The translations under genes and the position numbers were made by a program. Below, one piece after another: positions 56,022 to 64,000 of a DNA stretch of 64,000 nt (within the stretch, counting starts at the first letter, position 1; each line of letters begins with the position of its first letter). The notes below the pieces were generated by a model. That model was given only the letters and a program-made list of their open reading frames with translations. It was not told the DNA's origin and searched no databases. Source of the DNA: Pseudoflavitalea rhizosphaerae (GTDB taxonomy: Bacteria > Bacteroidota > Bacteroidia > Chitinophagales > Chitinophagaceae); the NCBI RefSeq assembly GCF_003991355.1, contig NZ_RCSU01000004.1, positions 1 through 64,000 of the forward strand. Reading direction: 5' to 3'.

Positions 56022-57358
56022 GCTGGTTGTGTTTGTTGAATGCCTGCTTCGAGGATATCGAGAATGCCTTCATTGTTGATGATGATCATGCCATGCCTGT
56101 CGTCCGTGATGCCTTCCTCCAGCGTATAGGTATATACGGGAGTGTTACCGTTCATGCGGGTGGGCAGGTAAATGAAACGGACATTCGGTGTGTCTGCCCT
56201 GAGTACATCGCCTGCTTCGATGATATGGGTGGAGATCACGAACAGGCTGTTATGCCTGGTGGCAAATCCTTTGGTGATGGCGATTGTGGCTTCGTAAGCG
56301 TCTTTCACGTTGGTGCCACGGAACAATTCATCGAAAACAATGAACAGTTTTTTGCCCTGGGAAAGTTCCGCCGCCATCTTCTTTACACGCAACACTTCTG
56401 CATAGAAATGACTGGCGCCCATACCCAGGTTGTCCGGCAGGTTGATAGTGGTGTAGATGCCATCCATTACGGAGAATTCCATGCTGGCGGCCGGTACGGG
56501 AAATCCCATATGGGCCAGGAACATGGCGATGCTCAATGATTTCATGAAAGTAGATTTGCCGGCCATATTGGCCCCGGTTAGAAAGATCAGATTCCCATCG
56601 GGATGAATGCGGATGCTGTTGGGTACAGCTTTCGGAACCCCGGGATGGAATACGCGATCCAGTTGAACGCTGAGTGTATTGCCAGGCAGGGCTTTCGCGA
56701 AAGCGAAATTCCTTTCCCCGGCCACCCTGGCGATACTCATATAGAGATCGAGCTGGTACAGGCGTTGCAGGAATTGCCGGATCTCTTCACGGTAGCGGAA
56801 CCGGAAAAGGATATCCAGTTCAGCGGTCTGAGCAAAGCCGGGCTTCCCTTTCAGGTTGAATACAGTTTCAAATACAGGCGAATTCAAAATAGAAAAAATG
56901 GAATCCCTTTCCTGCGCATAGGGGTGATGGTCAGGTATCGCCAATTCCAGCAGGAAAATGCGGGCACCCTGCATCAGGTCTGCAACAGCGGCTACGCCTT
57001 TCATGATCATTTGCGTGGTATTATCCGGCGCAACCATATTGCTCATCTTTCTGCCGATGGTATTGTTTTCCTGTGTGAGTTTGGTGCGTTCATCACGGTT
57101 AGCCATATACGGCTCGATGGCATCGAAATGGGAAGATGGAAAGGGGAAATTTTTTTCTGCTCCGGCAAAATAGCTGATGATGGCGCTCCTCCGGTTGATA
57201 GTTGCATGATCGGAAAGCGGGTAGCGGAACATTTCTTCGAGTACCGCTGCGCCACCTCTTGTGGCGCAACGGTTGAAGATATTGAACAGAGAATCGCTTC
57301 CGTGTTTCCCGAAAACATTCAGGTCGTCGAGCGTTTGTTTATCTGTGGTAAATAACAT
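56018..57358 (-). CDS. MutS-like ATPase, subfamily A (second locus)
   Basis: A 446-residue protein of the same type as that at 29928. The helical core fills residues about 1-245 and the ATPase about 255-445. Walker A is GANMAGKST (262-270) and Walker B VFDELFRGTNVKDA (Asp 343, Glu 344) with the A-type Arg. STHIIEAGDVL holds the conserved His. The C-terminus GITDDRHGMIIINNEGILDIL matches the A form (DRHGM) rather than B (DRQGM). It starts 9 bp after the GldF-GldG gene, almost the same spacing as in the first locus. Confidence 0.88.
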   Translation of the reverse strand: MLFTTDKQTLDDLNVFGKHGSDSLFNIFNRCATRGGAAVLEEMFRYPLSDHATINRRSAIISYFAGAEKNFPFPSSHFDAIEPYMANRDERTKLTQENNTIGRKMSNMVAPDNTTQMIMKGVAAVADLMQGARIFLLELAIPDHHPYAQERDSIFSILNSPVFETVFNLKGKPGFAQTAELDILFRFRYREEIRQFLQRLYQLDLYMSIARVAGERNFAFAKALPGNTLSVQLDRVFHPGVPKAVPNSIRIHPDGNLIFLTGANMAGKSTFMKSLSIAMFLAHMGFPVPAASMEFSVMDGIYTTINLPDNLGMGASHFYAEVLRVKKMAAELSQGKKLFIVFDELFRGTNVKDAYEATIAITKGFATRHNSLFVISTHIIEAGDVLRADTPNVRFIYLPTRMNGNTPVYTYTLEEGITDDRHGMIIINNEGILDILEAGIQQTQPA

Positions 57359-57367
57359 GGTTGTCTT

Positions 57368-59887
57368 TTATTTCCTTTTTCTGCGGATGAGAAGGATAGC
57401 GGCAAAGGCGATCAGCGCAGCAGGCAATCCCCAGAGGAAAGTGAGTTTGAGCGCGCTCACCTGGTCGGTGCTCACGTTCACTCTTTTATCATTTCTTTCC
57501 GGGCGCCAGGTATCGATCGGGAATTCGCCATAAGCGAGAAAGCTGAACAGCGTATTACCGAACACGAAGTTGGAAGTTGAGAAGTTCCCGTTTTTCAGGA
57601 AATCGGCATCTCCGGTGATTACAATGCGTTGTTCTTTTCCATTCACTTTACGGCTCAGGCTGAGGGCGGTGGGAAGTGGCCCCTTCACATCGCCATCCTG
57701 CGGATCAAAGGTGATGGTGCCGGAAATGCCACGCCTTCTGTCACGTGGTCCAGCACTAATTGCGGCTGCAGCTGGAGAAGCAAACTGATTGGACGTTTTG
57801 TTTGCAGGTTTGGGAGCTTTAGGTTTTGCGGGCGCTACTTTACCTGGAGCTGTTTTCACAGGTTCTTCCTCATCGGGACCTCCAAATCCTCCCATGTCCA
57901 TCATCATTGCGCCACCGTAAGCGCTGGTCATCGTTTCCGGGTCCAGTTCTTTCACCCGGTTCCAGGAGAATTTCGGATCGCTCATCAATAAAGGATGAAT
58001 ATCAAAATTCCCTGTATTGGTGTAACGAAGTGCTGAAACTCCGGTCATGCTCACTTTTGCAGCCAGGGTATCTTTCAGCATCCGATCGAGGTACTTGGAT
58101 AGCGTGGCGGCGAAAGGAGTGAGGTCAGGCCGCACCTGGTTGGGCGCATAATCTTTGTCTTCCTGCACTATTTGTCCATTCAACAATTCCACACCCATTT
58201 CTTTCAGGAGAGGTTGTAGCGGAGAATCTTTAACCGGCTCGGCAGTAATGAGAAGGTTACCGCCTTTGTTGAGAAATTGTTTCAGGTGTGCGAGCGTTGC
58301 TTCCGTAAAATCCTGTTTGGGATCTGCGATCACCAGGATGGCTACATCCGCGGGCACTTCCTGTGTTTCGAGTGTAAGCGTGTCCACATCAAAACCCTGG
58401 TTGAGCAATGAATTGCGGAAAGGTTTTGAACTGGCCATCTTCATATATTCCCTGTCGGATTTTCTGAGGATGCTTCTTTCCATATTACCGGTAAGGAAGG
58501 CCACTTTGGGCAGCTTTGCCATTTGCAGGCGTTTGAATGCGGCAGCCACTTCCGTTTCACTTGGCCATACCATCTGGTCATCATAGATGCGGAGGAAAGT
58601 GGTCCTGTCCTTGTACTTCAATTGCATCACGAAACGGTTCAGCTCGGGCCTCAGGTCGATCAGCTTTCTGATCTCTTCCGGAGTTTTGATATTCTTCATC
58701 TTCAGTCCCTGCACTTTTGCCTGCTGCTCCGCAATCTCTTTGATGCTCTTCCCTTCGTAACCAGACATCATGTATTGATTGTCCAGGGTACTGTCGTAAT
58801 AGGTGATGGTCCTGTTGATTTTTATATTATGTCCTTTCTTGAATCGCTGATAATGTTCCCAGGTGCTGAGCAGCACATTGTGAAAACCTTCCTGTCCCAT
58901 CTGCGCAGCTGACCCCAGGAGATTGTTGTACACCGTAACTTCCAGCGGTTCTTCACCAAGGTCTTCGATGATCTTTTGAACGTTCGGACGAACAGTATTG
59001 CTCTTGATGCTGGTGGCATCATAGTATCCGATCAGGGAAGGAAGAGAGCTGATGTACCCAATGAAGAGGCCGATAGCCACAACACCCAGGTATCTTCCTG
59101 CTTTTACCAGTGCAGGCTTGGATTCCATGCCAGACCTGATCTTGAGGATGCTCAGTCCAACGAAGATGTAAATGATCACGATGAAGTAGATCACGTCTTT
59201 GGTGGTCAATAGTCCGCGCAGCATTTTTTCAGTACGCCCGGAGATGGAAAGGAAATACGTGATATCACGAACGAATTCGATATTCTGCCATACCGATCCG
59301 ATATAACCTAGTATGCCGATCATCACGAAAGTGCAAACGGCCGCCACGATCTGGTAAGTGGTGAGACAGCTCATAAATAATCCGATAGCGGAATAGGCGC
59401 AGAGCAATAAATAGAAACCTACAAGGCTGGTCATCAGCATGCCTTTGTCTACATCCTGCACATGGAACATGCCCAGTATCACAAAGATCGCTACGATGGC
59501 CACCATCATCAGGCTGTAGAGCATCATGGCGAAATATTTCCCGAGGATGATATCCCTTACACTGATGGGAGAGGAATACAAAAGACGGATAGTACCGGAA
59601 GAAGTTTCTCGACTGATTAACCCCATCGTGAGGAGAGGAATGAACAAATACAAGTTCTGCATGATGCTGCTGAAGAGGCCGCCTCTTCCAACAAACACAC
59701 GGCTCATGAGATTGGTGATGAATCTCATTCTTATACCTCCCATTTCCTGTTGGGTAGCGATCTGTTCGATGCTGTTGAAATACACGATGCCGCACTGCAC
59801 CAGGAATACAACCAGGACGAACCAGGCAATAGGGGAGTAGAACAGAGTTCTTAACTCCGTTCCTGCCACTCTTTTTATCGTTTTCAT
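57368..59887 (-). CDS. GldF-GldG fusion with Pro/Ala/Lys-rich insert (second locus)
   Basis: An 839-residue chain with the same plan as the fusions at 24331 and 27598: GldF-like permease (ELRTLFYSPIAW start; FIPLLTMGLISRE with SGTIRLLYSSPIS), GldG-like domain (VLVIADPKQDF) and a final helix ending RRKRK. It is longer because of an insert near residues 675-740. The insert is rich in Met/Gly, then acidic, then Pro/Ala/Lys, and looks disordered. Unlike the first locus there is only one permease gene, so it may act as a homodimer with the ATPase encoded 9 bp upstream. Confidence 0.87.
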   Translation of the reverse strand: MKTIKRVAGTELRTLFYSPIAWFVLVVFLVQCGIVYFNSIEQIATQQEMGGIRMRFITNLMSRVFVGRGGLFSSIMQNLYLFIPLLTMGLISRETSSGTIRLLYSSPISVRDIILGKYFAMMLYSLMMVAIVAIFVILGMFHVQDVDKGMLMTSLVGFYLLLCAYSAIGLFMSCLTTYQIVAAVCTFVMIGILGYIGSVWQNIEFVRDITYFLSISGRTEKMLRGLLTTKDVIYFIVIIYIFVGLSILKIRSGMESKPALVKAGRYLGVVAIGLFIGYISSLPSLIGYYDATSIKSNTVRPNVQKIIEDLGEEPLEVTVYNNLLGSAAQMGQEGFHNVLLSTWEHYQRFKKGHNIKINRTITYYDSTLDNQYMMSGYEGKSIKEIAEQQAKVQGLKMKNIKTPEEIRKLIDLRPELNRFVMQLKYKDRTTFLRIYDDQMVWPSETEVAAAFKRLQMAKLPKVAFLTGNMERSILRKSDREYMKMASSKPFRNSLLNQGFDVDTLTLETQEVPADVAILVIADPKQDFTEATLAHLKQFLNKGGNLLITAEPVKDSPLQPLLKEMGVELLNGQIVQEDKDYAPNQVRPDLTPFAATLSKYLDRMLKDTLAAKVSMTGVSALRYTNTGNFDIHPLLMSDPKFSWNRVKELDPETMTSAYGGAMMMDMGGFGGPDEEEPVKTAPGKVAPAKPKAPKPANKTSNQFASPAAAAISAGPRDRRRGISGTITFDPQDGDVKGPLPTALSLSRKVNGKEQRIVITGDADFLKNGNFSTSNFVFGNTLFSFLAYGEFPIDTWRPERNDKRVNVSTDQVSALKLTFLWGLPAALIAFAAILLIRRKRK

Positions 59888-59896
59888 TTTATTCTT

Positions 59897-60832
59897 TTAG
59901 TTGTTCAGAGAAGTTTGATTGGATAATTGTTTGAAGATCTCATCGAGAGCGCTCTTGTCGAGACTGATCTCCTGGAGTCTCCAGCCTTTCTGTACGCTGG
60001 CTGCCACGAGTTTTTCAGTGATCTCCCGTTCGCCGGTGAAATGCAGGCGCACCTGTCTTTCTGTTACGAATTCCACTTTTGTTACACCTGCAACCTGGGC
60101 CAGTTCCGATTCTGAAGGAGGGTTTTCGAGATGCATCAGCAGGCTGTGCGGTTCTACATAATTGTTGAAGGCATCCATGCTGTCTGAAAAAACGATCCTG
60201 CCGCTTTCGATCATCTTGATCTCTTTGCAGAGGATCTGCACTTCAGTGAGGATATGTGAAGAGAAGATCACGGCGCGGTCTGTGGCGATCTCCTTGATGA
60301 GGGCGCGCACTTCCGTGATCTGGTTGGGATCGAGTCCATTGGTAGGTTCGTCCAACACCACCAGCGCTGGTTTGTGAACGATAGCCTGTGCTATACCCAC
60401 GCGTTGACGGTAGCCACCGGAGAGGTTACGGATCAGTCGGTTGCTGAAATGATCAACACCGCAGCGTTCCTTTGCTTCTTTGATGGCAGGTTTCATTTTG
60501 TCTTTCGGCATCAGTCGCAATCCCGCACAATAGGTGAGGTATTCATCTACTGTAAGGTCCATATACAATGGAGGATTCTGCGGCAGGAAGCCGATCTGTT
60601 GTTTTGCCAGCTCGGGTTGTTCACGCAGGTTGATGCCATTGATGAATACATTGCCTTCCGTTTGGTTGAGTGAACCGCAGAGGATGTTCATGGTAGTAGA
60701 CTTGCCGGCGCCATTGGAGCCGAGCAGCCCTACGATGCCCCTGGAGCCAATCTCCATATTGATATCGCGGATAGCCCAGGAACTGGAATACCGGTGCGAC
60801 AGTTTTTCGATTTTTACGATCGGGTTGTCCAT
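59897..60832 (-). CDS. GldA-like ABC transporter ATP-binding protein (second locus)
   Basis: 311 residues from the ATG at 60832. The longer frame to 60955 runs into the upstream lipoprotein gene, and the chosen start aligns with the ATPase at 26664. Walker A is GSNGAGKST (38-46), signature LSGGYRQRVGIAQA, Walker B LVVLDEPTNGLDPNQ, H-loop SSH. The C-terminal extension matches that of the first locus (DAFNNYVEPHSLLMHLENPP against DAFNNYVQPQTLLVRLENMP). It energises the GldF-GldG permease encoded next. Confidence 0.93.
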   Translation of the reverse strand: MDNPIVKIEKLSHRYSSSWAIRDINMEIGSRGIVGLLGSNGAGKSTTMNILCGSLNQTEGNVFINGINLREQPELAKQQIGFLPQNPPLYMDLTVDEYLTYCAGLRLMPKDKMKPAIKEAKERCGVDHFSNRLIRNLSGGYRQRVGIAQAIVHKPALVVLDEPTNGLDPNQITEVRALIKEIATDRAVIFSSHILTEVQILCKEIKMIESGRIVFSDSMDAFNNYVEPHSLLMHLENPPSESELAQVAGVTKVEFVTERQVRLHFTGEREITEKLVAASVQKGWRLQEISLDKSALDEIFKQLSNQTSLNN

Positions 60833-60875
60833 TTTTTTCTGAATGATGTTGTAAAGAATTTGGTTGACTATACTT

Positions 60876-62375
60876 TTATCTTTCGCGGTAGCTGATGCTG
60901 ACGATATTTCCGAAGCCTGTCCATTTTTTCTGAAGTACCAGTGCTTCGTTGGCATCAGGCACCGAGTATTGTTCCATTATGCCATTGCTGCCTTCAGGTG
61001 CGCCTGGATCAGCGTATCCCAGTGTGAGCCAGCGCTGCCACTGTCCATAAGTACCGGGGCTCCTGTTGGGGGAGAACTGCTGGAAAGCAAGATATGTTAT
61101 GGGTGATGCGCCTTTGTCCAGCATCAGTTTGCTGGTTTCTGTGTAGAGATCATACTCATATACTTTACCACCAACGCTATAGAAGAGGTATTCTGGAATT
61201 GAACCCACAGCAAATTTTGTGGCCTGCCCAATGGCTGTTCCGTTTATCCGTTTTGAATAAACAGGCAATGCGCCGGGGATGAATTTGGTAAGATAAAGAT
61301 CCGGGCCTGCTACATCCCTGGTTATCGCATAAGCATAACCGGAAGGCGTTTTTTCCATCCAGACCAGGTCTCTTCCGGAGGGGTAATCAAGCTGTCCGGC
61401 TTCAGTAGCAACCGGAGCCGGTACTGCGGTGAAACTACTGAGTGTATTGAGCATATTGAATTTGCGGGCATCGATATCGTACATCATGAGATATTGGGAA
61501 CTGTTGGCCACAAGCCAGGGCGCTGCCCTGAATGGCGCCTGGCCCTCAAGTTTATTAACGGGCAGGCTATACATTTCTACACCGGATCCCCGCACATACA
61601 CATTGTAATTTGAATACAGGAAGATATTCACGAAATAAAAAGCAGGATCTGCAATCAGGTTGTCAGCCCTGAAATCCTGTGGAAAATCACCCACGCATTC
61701 ATAACGGATATTATAGGTGGGACGATAATCGAATGATTCAGGGTGGACCCTGTTGGTGCCATCTTCAGTGACCATGTAAATACCGTACGTGGAGTCTGAC
61801 CAGTTGAAGGCATTGGTAACGCGGGTGGCCAGTACTTTGATCGGTTTGCCTTGTTGCGGCAGTGAGGATTTCATGTGGTCAAGTACATCGGTGATCTGTG
61901 TGAAATTGCCACTGGTGGCGTCATAGGAGATCATGTCGAGCCTTGACTTCCCATTTACATCACTCAGTACCAGGTAACCTTCATATACAGTGGTCTTTAC
62001 CAATACATTCGTTCTTACATGAAAGAGCCTGCCATTGGATTTGTCTGTGACCCTGAACTGGAGTGAATAGGGGCCTGGAATTTCATCGATCTTTATTTTG
62101 AGGTCCTTTTCTTTTGAAAGGATCCTGTCTCCATTGATCCTGTCGAAGAAGCTCCATTCATAGGTATAGTCCTGCTGTTCACCGGGCATACTGCTGATCA
62201 GCTGTGGAGAGATCTTCAGGCTGTCTCCGAGGAAAACTGAATACCCGGTAGTGGTATCTATTTGCGCGAATGTGACTTCATTGATTTCACGGTAACTGTA
62301 GTTGCCTTTGTCTTTGTAGCAGGAACTGATTCCCGCCAATGTTCCGGCTAATATGCAGATCAATAATTTCTTCAT
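60876..62375 (-). CDS. PKD-like family lipoprotein
   Basis: A 499-residue lipoprotein (TLAGISSCYKDKGNYSY, lipidated Cys 19). The opening after the Cys is the hallmark of the Bacteroidota PKD-like lipoprotein family found with SusCD and DUF4843 genes. A PKD/Ig-like domain (about 40-125; YEWSFFDRINGDRILSKEKDL) is followed by a beta-propeller-like region to the end. It is likely an accessory surface protein of the SusCD pair whose genes begin right of the window. The first locus has a different lipoprotein in this position. Confidence 0.85.
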   Translation of the reverse strand: MKKLLICILAGTLAGISSCYKDKGNYSYREINEVTFAQIDTTTGYSVFLGDSLKISPQLISSMPGEQQDYTYEWSFFDRINGDRILSKEKDLKIKIDEIPGPYSLQFRVTDKSNGRLFHVRTNVLVKTTVYEGYLVLSDVNGKSRLDMISYDATSGNFTQITDVLDHMKSSLPQQGKPIKVLATRVTNAFNWSDSTYGIYMVTEDGTNRVHPESFDYRPTYNIRYECVGDFPQDFRADNLIADPAFYFVNIFLYSNYNVYVRGSGVEMYSLPVNKLEGQAPFRAAPWLVANSSQYLMMYDIDARKFNMLNTLSSFTAVPAPVATEAGQLDYPSGRDLVWMEKTPSGYAYAITRDVAGPDLYLTKFIPGALPVYSKRINGTAIGQATKFAVGSIPEYLFYSVGGKVYEYDLYTETSKLMLDKGASPITYLAFQQFSPNRSPGTYGQWQRWLTLGYADPGAPEGSNGIMEQYSVPDANEALVLQKKWTGFGNIVSISYRER

Positions 62376-62413
62376 GTTAATAATCTTTAAGCATGTGAAT
62401 CAGGAAAATTGGG

Positions 62414-63229
62414 TCAGTAATACCTGTCTGCCATTTTCATTGGCGTAATGCCGTCTTCGTCCAGGATTGTATTTCCTGCGGCAGCCTGGTCGCTGAGATA
62501 CCGGGCCATAAAGCCGCCGTAGTAAGCGATCTCTGATCTTTCCTGCGGAGTTTCTGCCAGTTTTGACCAGAGGGAGAGCGGCATACCGGCCACCTGGTTC
62601 ATCAGCCTCACTTTCTTTTCACTGAAGGTGCCGAAGTGCCAGAAATAGTATGTATCCCAATACGGTCCTGCAGCCAGCATATCCGCCATTCGCACTTTGA
62701 AAGTGGTGGTCCGGATGGTATCCTGGTCGCGGATATTGGTTTGACTGTTCCCCTGCCTGGGCCTGAATTTGAACTGGGTCTTGAACTGATCGTTCTCCTG
62801 TAGTGTAAGCAACAACGTGAGCATATTCGATTTCAATTCCGGTGTTCTGTTCACTTTGATACGGATAGTGTCTTCAATTTTGCCTGCCCTTATCAGAAAT
62901 GTTTCAGGGAGTTCATAGTTCAGTCCTGGTTTTGCGGTGGAAGAAGGATCGATAGCCAGGCTGAAGCTGCGGTCCTGGTCAGTTGCCACACCTGTTACCC
63001 CTACTGGTATTTTCAAAATGGAATCCTGTACAGATGGGTCACTGAAAGAGAACGTGAGATCGATACTATCTATATAGTATCCCAGGTTATTATTGACAGG
63101 ATCAACACCCACTAAATAATTGAAGTAGACATTGTCTGCTGATTTATATTTCATCAGGGCTTCCTTCTTGCAGGAGACTGCCATGAACAGCAGGCTGACA
63201 GGGAGGAATGCATAGATTACTTGTTTCAT
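62414..63229 (-). CDS. DUF4843 domain lipoprotein
   Basis: A 271-residue lipoprotein (LLFMAVSCKKEALMKYKSADNVYF, lipidated Cys 20). The protein is beta-rich with Calx-beta-like features (FSLAIDPSSTAKPGLNYELPETFLIRAG) and fits DUF4843, a family that nearly always sits between SusD and PKD-like lipoproteins. Exact function is unknown; surface ligand binding is inferred from context. It lies 26 bp after the SusD stop and 38 bp before the PKD-like gene. Confidence 0.85.
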   Translation of the reverse strand: MKQVIYAFLPVSLLFMAVSCKKEALMKYKSADNVYFNYLVGVDPVNNNLGYYIDSIDLTFSFSDPSVQDSILKIPVGVTGVATDQDRSFSLAIDPSSTAKPGLNYELPETFLIRAGKIEDTIRIKVNRTPELKSNMLTLLLTLQENDQFKTQFKFRPRQGNSQTNIRDQDTIRTTTFKVRMADMLAAGPYWDTYYFWHFGTFSEKKVRLMNQVAGMPLSLWSKLAETPQERSEIAYYGGFMARYLSDQAAAGNTILDEDGITPMKMADRYY

Positions 63230-63255
63230 TTTTTCACTTTTTACGTTAGCGATTG

Positions 63256-64000
63256 TTACCGCGTTGTTGTTTCTGAAAGAGGTAACGGTACTGTATATAC
63301 GGGATCCACGGTAGCCCAGGGATAAGGCGAGGCGCCACTGGGAACGCCGGTGGCATTGATCCTTTTGTAATAAAAGAAGAGCTGGCCTTCACCCCAGAAC
63401 TCTTTCTGGTATTCCTTTCTCAGCTCAACAGCCATGCTGCCGATCGTTTCCAGGTTGGCCAGGCCCCTGTTGCGTCTTTCCGTGTTCAGGTAAGCCAGGG
63501 CTTTCACCGGATCTGGATCAGTTTCTGCCAGGATCAGGTATAACTCCGATTTACGGACCAGCGGTTGTACAAACTCCCAGCGCTGGCGTTGTGGCAGTGG
63601 TGCGTATTTGTAAAAAGTATGGTATGCTTTTCCATTTCCCGTGCGCCAGGTTTGTACAAATCGATAATCCTGTAACAGACCTTCGAACACTTCCGTTAAC
63701 CTGGTGGGGTCGGGCGCCATGATGGTGTTATCGGAGAGTGCAGGATTGAAATACCTGTCGTAGTTAATGTTGAGGAATGGATTGTATGCGCCAAAAATGA
63801 TCTCGGGCGAAAATACCCTGTCGGGATTCGTGGCATCGAACACGGCATCGGTGCTGGTCCAGGGGAACCATTTTTCTCCATCGGAGATTACAGATAATGC
63901 CGTACTATGGGCTTCTGTTGTTTTGCCCTGCCAGAGATAAGCGCGGGCCATCAGGGACCTGACAGCATAATAGTTCAAGCGTTGATTCCGTGCGGCCGAA
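63256..64000 (-). CDS. RagB/SusD family lipoprotein, C-terminal part (runs off the window)
   Basis: The open frame continues to the window edge, so the N-terminal part with the signal peptide is outside. The visible 248 or so codons include the TPR-type LNYYAVRSLMARAYLWQGKTTEA segment and the C-terminal SusD region, KSELYLILAETDPDPVKALAYLN, then ELRKEYQKEFWGEGQLFFYYKR. A SusC gene should lie just outside, and by analogy with the first locus perhaps sigma and FecR genes. Confidence 0.88.
   Translation of the reverse strand, partial: SAARNQRLNYYAVRSLMARAYLWQGKTTEAHSTALSVISDGEKWFPWTSTDAVFDATNPDRVFSPEIIFGAYNPFLNINYDRYFNPALSDNTIMAPDPTRLTEVFEGLLQDYRFVQTWRTGNGKAYHTFYKYAPLPQRQRWEFVQPLVRKSELYLILAETDPDPVKALAYLNTERRNRGLANLETIGSMAVELRKEYQKEFWGEGQLFFYYKRINATGVPSGASPYPWATVDPVYTVPLPLSETTTR

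Noticed and set aside
60833-60955. Upstream extension of the GldA-like gene
   Set aside because: It would overlap the PKD-like lipoprotein gene, and the shorter form aligns with the first-locus ATPase.

Overview
The window looks like the chromosome of a Bacteroidota bacterium, most likely of the family Chitinophagaceae. Signs of this are three SusC/SusD-type outer-membrane uptake loci, ECF sigma/FecR pairs, a hybrid two-component regulator, Gld-type ABC transporters, many short lipoprotein signals and little reliance on Shine-Dalgarno sites. Coding density is high. After gene choice, no stretch over about 250 bp lacks a gene; the longest gaps are 52015-52266, 14300-14541 and 38790-39010.

Layout. 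(1) 1-75: the 3' end of a 5S rRNA gene and its terminator, so an rRNA operon lies to the left. (2) 152-5338: ordinary genes, namely an AI-2E family permease, a DUF4442 protein, a PI-PLC-like/alkaline phosphatase fusion, a small Cys-rich protein, YiaA and a Crp/Fnr regulator. (3) 16365-5443, minus strand: ECF sigma, FecR, SusC (with STN domain), SusD, a TlpA-like protein and a protein with two thioredoxin domains. (4) 16469-32688, plus strand, starting back to back with (3): ECF sigma, FecR, SusC (with STN), SusD, a lipoprotein, a GldF-GldG fusion, a GldA-like ATPase, a second GldF-GldG fusion and two MutS-like ATPases. (5) 34664-32706: a secreted metzincin-type protease. (6) 34815-51955: a polysaccharide utilisation locus with a divergent hybrid two-component regulator, SusC, SusD, a SusE-like binding protein, a GH66 dextranase, a GH31 alpha-glucosidase and an (alpha/alpha)6 glycosidase. 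The predicted substrate is dextran or another alpha-1,6-glucan. (7) 52267-54640: a truncated moaE, a SelW-like protein, MobA, a VOC protein and an AraC regulator. (8) 64000-54726, minus strand: the end of a SusD gene, a DUF4843 lipoprotein, a PKD-like lipoprotein, a GldA-like ATPase, a GldF-GldG fusion and again two MutS-like ATPases.

The most striking feature is that regions (4) and (8), in opposite orientations, carry the same module: GldA-like ATPase, GldF-GldG fusion, MutS-like A, MutS-like B. In each case it sits at the 3' end of a SusC/D-type lipoprotein operon. The MutS-like proteins keep the core and ATPase regions but lack the N-terminal mismatch-recognition domain. They fall into two subfamilies that keep the same order in both copies. 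I know of no described system with this composition, and its function cannot be deduced from sequence alone. A 110-bp cluster of small palindromes separates MutS-A and MutS-B in region (4); in region (8) the two genes overlap by 4 bp.
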